From Gammaproteobacteria bacterium (lineage in GTDB: Bacteria > Pseudomonadota > Gammaproteobacteria > Pseudomonadales > Balneatricaceae), in assembly GCA_024230095.1 (NCBI GenBank), contig JAAERS010000271.1, positions 1 to 64,000 on the forward strand: 64,000 nt of DNA, in the 5' to 3' direction. Of this stretch, positions 53,478 through 61,646 are shown in pieces. Positions within the stretch are counted from its first letter, which is position 1. Every line of letters begins with the position of its first letter. Position numbers and translations under genes: made by a program. The notes beneath the pieces are model-generated. The model had not been told where the DNA came from. It saw nothing but the letters and a program-made list of their open reading frames with translations, and did not search any database.

Positions 53478-54959
53478 TTAGCTGGCTGCGGATAGCAACT
53501 GATACTCCGACAAGGCAAAATGGTCTGTCATGCCGCTAATGTAATCCACCAATAGTCTTGCTCGGTGATAAAATTCCAGCATAGCGAGTTGCTCGCCTGT
53601 GGCACGGGTTGCCACCTGTTCAACGGCCAGCCTGTAGGTGCGCTTGTGTTTACTGGGTAGTTTATGAAATAGGCGTGTTTCTATGGGGTAACCCTTGAGC
53701 GACTCACCTTCAGAGCTGGCAAGCTCGGTGAACTGTGCGTATGGCAGTGGCAGCAGTGGCTGGTAGATTTGTAGGAGACCACGAATCACTGTCACACCTT
53801 TTAGCTCTAGATTTTCCACCTCTGGCGTACAAAAAACATGGCTTAGAGCTACCTTCTTTAAGGTCTTTGCCGCCAAGCTGCAAACATCATTGCCCTCAAT
53901 GAGCGAGCCATCATAGGTACCATCAAAAACCGCTTCATGGTTTTCTATATAAGCTTGCGTGGCTTGGGCTACCAAAGCATTCACAAAGCGCGTGCGTAAA
54001 GCCAGAATATACTCATGGTCCTTGTCTAACTGCTCTTTGTTGTAAGCTTCATCGGCCGCCAATAGCATGCGTGGTAAAAAGTTTTTTTCTTCTACCCCAA
54101 GATAATCCAAGTGCTGGGTCAGGTTATACCATTGCTGCAATAAGAGGTCGTGCAGTTGCCGTATGGACACGATGCCCTTATCCACAGCATCGACTAAGTC
54201 GGCAATACAGTAAGAAATATCATCAGCCGCTTCCATCACATAAGCCAATGGAAAACGGCAACCTGGGGATATTTGTAAGGTTTCACTAATCGCTTTATAC
54301 AGGTTTTGTTCGGCGTAATAATAACCGGGTTTCTTTTGCCTATAGGCATTGGGGCTATTTGATGCAGGTTTAGGCTGCCCTGCCATACGGGTATATTTGA
54401 ACAGGCAGGCCAACTGCGAGTAGGTGAGATTCAAACCCTGCAAACTATGTAAAATGCGCAATCCTTGGGCGTTGCCTTCAAACTGACCAAGGTCGGCTGC
54501 TAATGCACTGGCCAAGTCTTGGCCGGCAAAACGTTGCTGAAACTCAGGTAGCACTTGTTGTTGCAGCCATTGACTCAGCACTTCTTCACCCAAATGCCCA
54601 AACGGTGGATTGCCCACATCGTGCAACAAACACGCCATTTCAATGGCACTAACAAAGCCCTCACCCAGTTCATCTAAACCAGTTACCTGCAACTGCCCCT
54701 GTTGCTGTAGCTTTTGTAAAATAGACTTCGCAATATGGCGCCCCACTTGTGTCACTTCCAAAGAATGCGTTAACCGACTGCGTACAGCAGCATTGGTTTC
54801 TAAGGGGAATACTTGGGTTTTCTGCTGCAAACGACGCACGGCCGCCGAGTTGATGGCTCGCCCCCGGTCACTTTCCATTTCTTCATTAAAATCACGGTCC
54901 GCTACAGAAGATAGGCGGTGCCGAATAGGCTGTAGTTTGAGGCGGTAGTCCAGAGTCAT
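53478..54959 (-). CDS. dgt: Deoxyguanosinetriphosphate triphosphohydrolase
   Basis: A 493-residue HD-domain enzyme, near the length of E. coli Dgt (505). The N-terminal part has RGRAINSAAVRRLQQKTQVFPL and RSRLTHSLEVTQVGRHIA (first metal His); the HD pair is in CLLHDVGNPPFGHLGE, and MEAADDISYCIADLVDAVDKG carries the last metal Asp. It splits dGTP to deoxyguanosine and triphosphate and affects dNTP balance and phage resistance in other bacteria. Single-gene unit. Confidence 0.92.
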   Translation of the reverse strand: MTLDYRLKLQPIRHRLSSVADRDFNEEMESDRGRAINSAAVRRLQQKTQVFPLETNAAVRSRLTHSLEVTQVGRHIAKSILQKLQQQGQLQVTGLDELGEGFVSAIEMACLLHDVGNPPFGHLGEEVLSQWLQQQVLPEFQQRFAGQDLASALAADLGQFEGNAQGLRILHSLQGLNLTYSQLACLFKYTRMAGQPKPASNSPNAYRQKKPGYYYAEQNLYKAISETLQISPGCRFPLAYVMEAADDISYCIADLVDAVDKGIVSIRQLHDLLLQQWYNLTQHLDYLGVEEKNFLPRMLLAADEAYNKEQLDKDHEYILALRTRFVNALVAQATQAYIENHEAVFDGTYDGSLIEGNDVCSLAAKTLKKVALSHVFCTPEVENLELKGVTVIRGLLQIYQPLLPLPYAQFTELASSEGESLKGYPIETRLFHKLPSKHKRTYRLAVEQVATRATGEQLAMLEFYHRARLLVDYISGMTDHFALSEYQLLSAAS

Positions 54960-55032
54960 GGGGCAAGTTCTTTTTTTCTTGATCGAAAATGGGGTCTATG
55001 CTTAATTAAAGACTAACAAACGGAGTATGCCA

Positions 55033-55269
55033 ATGAAAACCATGACCTGCAACCAGCTTGGCGGCGCTTGTGAGCAAGCATTTCAAGCCAAGACGTTTGA
55101 TGAAATGGTGCAGCTAAGCAAAGCCCATGCCACGCAAATGATGCAACAGCAAGAGTCTACCCACCTGGCCGCGATGCAAAAAATGGGGGCATTGATGAAA
55201 GACCCCGCCACCATGCAAGCTTGGTTTACGCGCAAGCTTGCTGAATTTGATGCCTTGCCAGTCGATTAA
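55033..55269 (+). CDS. Small DUF1059-like protein
   Basis: A 78-residue soluble protein: MTCNQLGGACEQAFQAKTFD, then a Met/Gln-rich helix (QLSKAHATQMMQQQE) and DPATMQAWFTRKLAEFDALP. The two Cys and the TFDEMVQLSKAHA helix resemble DUF1059 proteins. GGAG seven bases before the ATG at 55033 decides the start over the ATG two codons earlier. Function unknown. Confidence 0.72.
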   Translation: MKTMTCNQLGGACEQAFQAKTFDEMVQLSKAHATQMMQQQESTHLAAMQKMGALMKDPATMQAWFTRKLAEFDALPVD

Positions 55270-55296
55270 GTGTGAAAAAACAAAGTGCCACTGTGG

Positions 55297-55743
55297 TTAT
55301 CGTGCTTGCACCACTACTTGTGATTTCAACGAGTTAGCAATAAAACACCTTTTGTGGGCACCATGGTGGATGCGATCCAGTACTTCGGGGCTGGGTACGG
55401 CATGCACGAAGGCGACTTTAGGGCGTAAGATGATTTTGGTAATAGCCATAGCCCCCGTGTCATCTTTACCTAGTATGGCGGTAGCTTCATCTTCATAGCT
55501 GGCCACCGAAAACCCCCTGATTTGCGCAATTGCCAAGAAAAACAGCATATGACAGCTAGACACGGAGCCGGTTAATATCTGTTCTGGATCCGCCATACCT
55601 GGATCACCCAAAAAATCGGCTGCCGCAGATAGGCCCAACTGTTGTTTGCCATCCACATTTAACACATGATTACGGCTGTACTCTCCATCTATCTCAGCAT
55701 GGGGCTGATTATTCCAAGCGATATTAACGGTATGCTCACTCAT
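55297..55743 (-). CDS. OsmC/Ohr-family peroxiredoxin-like protein
   Basis: A 148-residue OsmC-fold protein. The two redox Cys are Cys64 in LTGSVSSCHMLFFL and Cys133 in AHKRCFIANSLK, spaced as in OsmC/Ohr hydroperoxidases that reduce organic peroxides. N-terminal YSRNHVLNVDGKQQLGLSAAADFLG follows the OsmC-like rather than Ohr-specific pattern. It is downstream of recD by 90 bases on the same strand but probably has its own promoter. Confidence 0.88.
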   Translation of the reverse strand: MSEHTVNIAWNNQPHAEIDGEYSRNHVLNVDGKQQLGLSAAADFLGDPGMADPEQILTGSVSSCHMLFFLAIAQIRGFSVASYEDEATAILGKDDTGAMAITKIILRPKVAFVHAVPSPEVLDRIHHGAHKRCFIANSLKSQVVVQAR

Positions 55744-55833
55744 GGTCGAATTCCTTTTGAGTAATGGTATTAGTTATCATGACAGTCACAGCAGGCTTGG
55801 TATTGTTACAGATCAAAATAATATTAGATTTTA

Positions 55834-57939
55834 TTAATGTACAGCCAAACGATTCATCAGGCCACTGGCACGCACCACCTTTTTGGTCATGGTCTGCTCC
55901 AGTATTTGCTCATTCCCATAAATCAACGAAAACGTGTGCTTCGCTCTGGTAATGCCTGTATATAGTAGCTCTTTGGTCAGCACCGGATTGCCGCGATCTG
56001 GCAACATCAACAAAGTATGGTCAAATTCAGAGCCTTGTGATTTATGTACAGTCATGGCAAAAACAGTTTCCACGGCCCGTAAACGGCTAGGCAATACCCA
56101 CCTAACTCCACCAGCACCATCGCTAAATACCACCCGTAACAGAATGTCGCCAGACTCAGAATCTGCATAAGGCAAACACACGCCCATATCACCATTCATC
56201 AGTTTTAAGTGGTAATCATTACGGCTCACCATCACTGGACGGCCTGCATACCAATCGGCCTCGGTATCACTCAAGTATCCAGCCTGCCGCAACAAATCTT
56301 GTATTAAGTCATTCATGCCGTCCACACCCCATTGCCCCTGACGCAACGCCACCAGCAATTGGAACTGGCCATGTGCCGTTAGCACTGCGCGCCCCCATTG
56401 GTCCAATGAACTGGCTTGCGGCCCCACATTTACCAGTTGCAAATACTCCGCGTAGCCCTGCGTTAACAGGGTTGTGACTTCGGCCGTCAGCCACTGTCCA
56501 GAAGTTGATACACCCGCCACCGTTTGTGCAAATAACTGCAATTGCCGGGCGCGTTTTTGTTTCTTCGCCAAGCTTTGCTCTTGCTGCACTATAGCGTGTA
56601 AATCTAGCAGTGGCATCAAGCTAGGCTGACCGTTATACAAGCCCTCATTTACCAAACTGGCCAAGGCATGAATGCTGCCTCCTTGCTGAAAACGATGGCT
56701 GGTACGCAACATGGTCGTAGTCTGTGCCAACGCACTCGCCTGCTGAGCCAAATACCTCTGGGGGATAACGTCACCACTCATGGCTTGCAACCATGCTTGG
56801 GTTTGTGGCAGATAGTGGCCCCTCTGAGCATCAGCACAAAGGTCTCCCAATACGGAACCAGCTTCTACTGAGGCCAACTGATCTTTATCACCAATCAGTA
56901 TCAAGCGTGTGTGGGCATCCAGTGCCTGCACTAATGCTGCCATCATTTCTATATCAACCATAGACGCTTCATCAATCACCACCACATCAGCAGCCAACGG
57001 GTTATTGGCATGATGCCGAAACTGACGGCTATTGGGCACGGTGCCCAGCAACCGGTGCAGTGTTGTCACCTCAGAAGGGATCGCCATACGCAAATCAGAT
57101 GCATCATAATGCTCACCTGCAGGAAATTGCTGGCGCTGCAAATTACCAGCAATTGACTCATTCAGGCGCGCGGCCGCTTTGCCCGTTGGTGCTGCCAACT
57201 TGATGTGCAAAGGCATTAACTGTTGCGCCAACTGCAACGCTTGCAGTAAGGCCAATAGGCGCAATACGGTGGTCGTTTTGCCGGTGCCAGGGCCTCCGGT
57301 AATAATAGCGAATTGGCTAGGTGCCGATAAAGCCACCGCCGCACGCTGCCAGTCCACAAGCTCGCCCTCTGGCAAGGCCCCAGTAAACAAAGCGTCAATA
57401 ATTGCCTTGGCTTGCGGTGGCAACTGTCTGTTAAATTGCCCCCTCTGAATAATAAAATTAGCCAACACCTGTTCACACTGCCAATAACGCCGCAGGTATA
57501 ATAAGCTCTGCTGGTGACGTAGCTCCAGCACCAGGGGTGTACTGGCTGCTGCACCCTGCAGCAACTGCGAACCATGGGACGCACCCATGACCGCTACCGC
57601 TTGGCAGGCCTGAATATCAGCCAGCCACTGCACCAAGGTTAGATTGCTCACTAAATCCAATAAGTCACCTTCAAACCCTCGCTTTAGGGGTAATAATTCC
57701 AAGGGTACTCGCTCATCTTTGGCCAGACCAAAGTAAGCCAATGGGTCAGCCATTACCGCGGCTAGATCAACACACACATGCCCCATGGCACTATGTCGAC
57801 TCGCCAAGAGCACAGCTAAGGACTGACTATCACTGAGGGCTTGATCTTGTTGTCGTTGAATCAGATCCAACAGTGCCAAGTCTACCTCGCGCACAATTTG
57901 CAACTGCTGAGCCTGCTGAACAAGAGGGCTTAATCTCAT
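55834..57939 (-). CDS. recD: Exodeoxyribonuclease V alpha subunit (RecD helicase)
   Basis: A 701-residue 5'-3' helicase, somewhat longer than E. coli RecD (608). Walker A GGPGTGKTT is at 215-223, Walker B is ADVVVIDEASMVDIEMM, LILIGDKDQLASVEAGSVLG is motif III, and AMTVHKSQGSEFDHTLLMLP is motif V with LLYTGITRAK as motif VI. The ATG overlaps the recB stop (ATGA), so RecB and RecD are coupled. It is the last gene of the recC-recB-recD unit. Confidence 0.93.
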   Translation of the reverse strand: MRLSPLVQQAQQLQIVREVDLALLDLIQRQQDQALSDSQSLAVLLASRHSAMGHVCVDLAAVMADPLAYFGLAKDERVPLELLPLKRGFEGDLLDLVSNLTLVQWLADIQACQAVAVMGASHGSQLLQGAAASTPLVLELRHQQSLLYLRRYWQCEQVLANFIIQRGQFNRQLPPQAKAIIDALFTGALPEGELVDWQRAAVALSAPSQFAIITGGPGTGKTTTVLRLLALLQALQLAQQLMPLHIKLAAPTGKAAARLNESIAGNLQRQQFPAGEHYDASDLRMAIPSEVTTLHRLLGTVPNSRQFRHHANNPLAADVVVIDEASMVDIEMMAALVQALDAHTRLILIGDKDQLASVEAGSVLGDLCADAQRGHYLPQTQAWLQAMSGDVIPQRYLAQQASALAQTTTMLRTSHRFQQGGSIHALASLVNEGLYNGQPSLMPLLDLHAIVQQEQSLAKKQKRARQLQLFAQTVAGVSTSGQWLTAEVTTLLTQGYAEYLQLVNVGPQASSLDQWGRAVLTAHGQFQLLVALRQGQWGVDGMNDLIQDLLRQAGYLSDTEADWYAGRPVMVSRNDYHLKLMNGDMGVCLPYADSESGDILLRVVFSDGAGGVRWVLPSRLRAVETVFAMTVHKSQGSEFDHTLLMLPDRGNPVLTKELLYTGITRAKHTFSLIYGNEQILEQTMTKKVVRASGLMNRLAVH

Positions 57940-60900
57940 ATCACCGACCCCCCATCTAACCCCTGAAATAGCCGGTCTAGGCTGTCAATCAATTGACGTG
58001 GTGGCTTATCCATTAGCAAGCCTTGGGTATCGCCATGATTAATACCACGCAAAAACACATACACGGCTCCGCCAACATGTTGGTCATAATCATAATTGGG
58101 TAGGCGGAGTTTAAGCAGCCGGTGCAAAGCCAGAATATACAGAATGTACTGCATGTCATAACGTTTGTGCAGCAAGGCATCACGCAAGGCATCGGCTGTA
58201 TAGGCACTGGCATCTTCGCCCAGGTGATTACTCTTCCAGTCCACCACAAAATAGCGGCCATCGTGCTCTACCAATAGGTCAATATAACCTTTCAACAGGC
58301 CATTAAGGTGTTGTTGGTCGGCGGCAGGGCGTGCTTGCTGTTGCCAAGTATGGTGACAAACCAGTTGGTCTACCTTGATGACATCGACCTGTTTAGTAGC
58401 CAACAAAAACTCCATTTCTACCAACAAATGAGATGCTGTTTTTGCCTGCAATTGCAAAGGCGTCGATGACAAGGCTTGCAGTTGCCAAGGCATGGCTAAT
58501 AGCTCCAACAACCAGGCATCCAATGCCAACAACCAGTCTACCAGCTCGAGCGCTTGCAAACGGTCGGTCAAAATTTTCTGCCGCGCCTGTTGATTAGCCG
58601 CCACCTGTGCAAAACCCAGTGCAGCACAGTCTTCCAATATTTCATGCAACATAGTGCCATATAAAGCGCCCCTGGGCAGATTATGAATACTGGGGATCTG
58701 TTGGCTATCCATGGTATTTTGCAAGCTGTACGTCGTTATCACAGCTTGTTGCTCTTCTGCCAAGATAGCGTCCTGGGCCGTATCGGGTGCACTAGTGGGC
58801 TTTATCCCAGCGACAGCTAGATGTGGCTGGTTACTAAAACTCAAAGAGGAATAACTGGCGGTATACCAATTCTGCACCGTTATTGCCGTTGCTTGGCGGG
58901 CGGCTTGCAGGTAGTCAGGTCCTTGGCTCACATTCGATTTCGAATCAAGGTAGTAGCATGATTCAGGCACAGCTTGTATTTGCACACTGGTTGCCAACCC
59001 GACCAAATGATCAGCTAGTTGCCCTGGCGAATCAGATAACATCAACAAGCTGCCAAATCCTGACTCTGTTGCATTGCCACAGCCACCCAAACCCAAATAT
59101 TGGCAACAGGAGGCACGGGTCAAGGCCACATAAAGCTTGCGTATCTCTTCGGTTTGGTGCTCTTGCCTTACCCGCTCCAGGAGGCTTTTATCGGCTTGCA
59201 ATGCCACCTGTTTAATCTGATTAGCATTGTGATAGACAAAGGGGACATCCGTCGCCTTCGTCAAGCGGGTTATATTCACAAAAGGCAAAAATACGATTGG
59301 GTATTCCAGCCCTTTGGACTTGTGAATTGTTACTACCTGCACTAGGTCACTGTCACTTTCCAAGCGTTGCTGTTGGCCTGCATCTTGTAGGTCCGGACTG
59401 TCCAACAAGGTTTCAAAATGACGTAACAGGCTATGTTCGCCCTCGAGTTGCACGGCGGCCTGCTGCAATAATTCAGCAATATGCAACAAATCTGTTAGTG
59501 TGCGCTCACCCCCCTCCGCCGCCAAGATTCTAGCGGCAGCGTGGTTGTCAAAAATGACTTGATACAAGAGTGCCAAAACGCCTTTGCTTTGCCATAATTG
59601 ATGGTAAGCGTGAAACCGCTGTACTTGCTTTTCCCATGCTAATTCGTCGCTTTGCAAATGATCGATTGTGCTCACGCTCAAACCGAGTAGCTGAGTGGGC
59701 AAGGTCATACTGAGCAAACGATCATCATCAGGGTCTGCCACGGCTCTAAGTAACAACAACACATCATGAGCAATGTCGGTGGTGAATACGCTACTGGAGT
59801 CCGACAAGTACACACTGGCGATGCGGCGCTGTGCCAGAGCGTCACGCACCGCGCGAGCTTGTTTCTGATTAGCCACCAAAATGGCCATATGTTTGGGCCT
59901 TAAGGACTGTTGTTTATCACCTTCTATCAACAGCGCTTGACCGTCATCAGACAGGTTCATCAAGCGCGCAATTTCGTTTGCTGTTGCGGCGCTCATCTGC
60001 TCCATATAAGCCTTATCAGATAAGGCTTTTCCGGCCTTTTCCAAGGCCGCCAACCAAGCCACCTGCGGTGGCTGAAATTGGCCTTGAAGCAACAGTTTTC
60101 GTGGTATGTCTTTACCGGCTTTAACCTCAATAAAAGGCAGTGGATTATGCTCTGCCTGGCGAAAACGAAAGGCCCCAAGGGCATGTGTTTCACCATAAGC
60201 AAACAGGCCATTGACCGCATCAATTAGGGCTGTATCAGAGCGAAAATTTTTGTCCAAAGTATAGTGATGACCCGCCGTATGCTGGCGCGCCTGCAAGTAG
60301 GTATAAATATCACCACCACGAAAAGCATAGATAGCCTGCTTGGGATCACCGATCATCACAAACCCCCCATTGGGGCAACCTTGTCGAATGCCGTAAATAC
60401 GATCAAAAATATCATACTGCACGGGGTCAGTATCTTGAAACTCGTCCACCAAAGCTATGGGGAAACGTTGACGAATAGCCTGCGCCAACTGCTCGCCGCC
60501 AGCACCATGCAAGGCCCTTTGTAAATGCAACAACAAGTCATCGTTACTCAACAACCCTTGTTGTTGTTTTTGGGTACTCAGGCGATGCCCAAACCAATGG
60601 CAAGCAAAGGTGAGTATTTGGTTATCGGGGCACGGTAATTGCTCCGCCAAATCAAGGGCCCCAGCTAAGGCCTGCGCCGCAGGCAGATCAACTAACACCT
60701 TCGCTACATCTTTCCATAAGGACAGATCCTGCATGGCCAAGCGTTGCAGGCTACTATTGGTGTCTAGTTTAATACCATCGCCATCAATAAATGCCTTTAT
60801 CTTCACAAAGGCCTTAGCCTTATTGGTTTTGTTTAGAAGTCTGGCCTCATACAAACCAGCCTGTTCTGCCTCTACAAAATAAGCTTGTAAGTCATCCACT

Positions 60901-61646
60901 GCCGTGGCCATATCAGCTTTCACGTTAGCAACAAGCGCTTGTTTTTCAGCTTCTCGTGCAGCAATATAAGTATCCAGATCCTCGCTGAATTCTGGCAGGC
61001 TAGCACTATGAGGCAACAGTTTGGCTACCTCCTGCAATAATGCCTGTGGACCGCCAAAGCGTTGCATCATATAAGCAAGAGATTCCCTAGACATGCCCAT
61101 TACACACAGGCGCCAAAAATCTTCGCTGGTTTCTTTCAATAACTCAGTTTCTGATTCCAATAAGCGCTGCTCAAAAGCGCCCCCATAATGCAAAACGAAT
61201 TCGCTAAGCACGCGATAACACCAAGCATGTATGGTCGATATAGACGCCTCATCCATAGCTTCGGCGGCCATTTCCAGGCGCTTGGCAGCGCCAGCCTGAT
61301 CGGCCTCGTTAACATACTCCTTACACAGAGTTTGTAGTAGTGTATCCACCTGCAAAACGGACTCTGACCCAGCATCAGTCAGGCCACGTAAATAGACCGC
61401 AGCTTCGACCAAACGCAAACGAATACGGTCACGCAGTTCCCGCGTGGCCGCCTTAGTAAAGGTCACAACCAGAATATTGTGAGGTAACAACGGATCGCCA
61501 AAGGCCGCCTCACCACCATGGTTTAAGATTAAACGCAGGTACAACATGGCCAAGGTATAAGTTTTTCCGGTACCGGCACTAGCTTCAATCAATGTCGCAC
61601 CTTGCAACGGCAACGCCAAAGGTTGGAGAGGCTGCATATCACTCAT
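57936..61646 (-). CDS. recB: Exodeoxyribonuclease V beta subunit (RecB helicase-nuclease)
   Basis: A 1236-residue protein, slightly longer than E. coli RecB (1180). Walker A EASAGTGKT is at 21-29, IALVDEFQDTDPVQYDIF is motif II, VMIGDPKQAIYAFRGGDIYTY motif III-IV region, VVTIHKSKGLEYPIVFLP motif V and LYVALTRASCCQYLG motif VI. The C-terminal nuclease core is KGYIDLLVEHDGRYFVVDWKSN (Asp, Asp, Lys). The ATG at 61646 overlaps the recC stop (ATGA) and is preferred over the longer frame. It is the 3'-5' motor and the nuclease of RecBCD. Confidence 0.94.
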   Translation of the reverse strand: MSDMQPLQPLALPLQGATLIEASAGTGKTYTLAMLYLRLILNHGGEAAFGDPLLPHNILVVTFTKAATRELRDRIRLRLVEAAVYLRGLTDAGSESVLQVDTLLQTLCKEYVNEADQAGAAKRLEMAAEAMDEASISTIHAWCYRVLSEFVLHYGGAFEQRLLESETELLKETSEDFWRLCVMGMSRESLAYMMQRFGGPQALLQEVAKLLPHSASLPEFSEDLDTYIAAREAEKQALVANVKADMATAVDDLQAYFVEAEQAGLYEARLLNKTNKAKAFVKIKAFIDGDGIKLDTNSSLQRLAMQDLSLWKDVAKVLVDLPAAQALAGALDLAEQLPCPDNQILTFACHWFGHRLSTQKQQQGLLSNDDLLLHLQRALHGAGGEQLAQAIRQRFPIALVDEFQDTDPVQYDIFDRIYGIRQGCPNGGFVMIGDPKQAIYAFRGGDIYTYLQARQHTAGHHYTLDKNFRSDTALIDAVNGLFAYGETHALGAFRFRQAEHNPLPFIEVKAGKDIPRKLLLQGQFQPPQVAWLAALEKAGKALSDKAYMEQMSAATANEIARLMNLSDDGQALLIEGDKQQSLRPKHMAILVANQKQARAVRDALAQRRIASVYLSDSSSVFTTDIAHDVLLLLRAVADPDDDRLLSMTLPTQLLGLSVSTIDHLQSDELAWEKQVQRFHAYHQLWQSKGVLALLYQVIFDNHAAARILAAEGGERTLTDLLHIAELLQQAAVQLEGEHSLLRHFETLLDSPDLQDAGQQQRLESDSDLVQVVTIHKSKGLEYPIVFLPFVNITRLTKATDVPFVYHNANQIKQVALQADKSLLERVRQEHQTEEIRKLYVALTRASCCQYLGLGGCGNATESGFGSLLMLSDSPGQLADHLVGLATSVQIQAVPESCYYLDSKSNVSQGPDYLQAARQATAITVQNWYTASYSSLSFSNQPHLAVAGIKPTSAPDTAQDAILAEEQQAVITTYSLQNTMDSQQIPSIHNLPRGALYGTMLHEILEDCAALGFAQVAANQQARQKILTDRLQALELVDWLLALDAWLLELLAMPWQLQALSSTPLQLQAKTASHLLVEMEFLLATKQVDVIKVDQLVCHHTWQQQARPAADQQHLNGLLKGYIDLLVEHDGRYFVVDWKSNHLGEDASAYTADALRDALLHKRYDMQYILYILALHRLLKLRLPNYDYDQHVGGAVYVFLRGINHGDTQGLLMDKPPRQLIDSLDRLFQGLDGGSVI

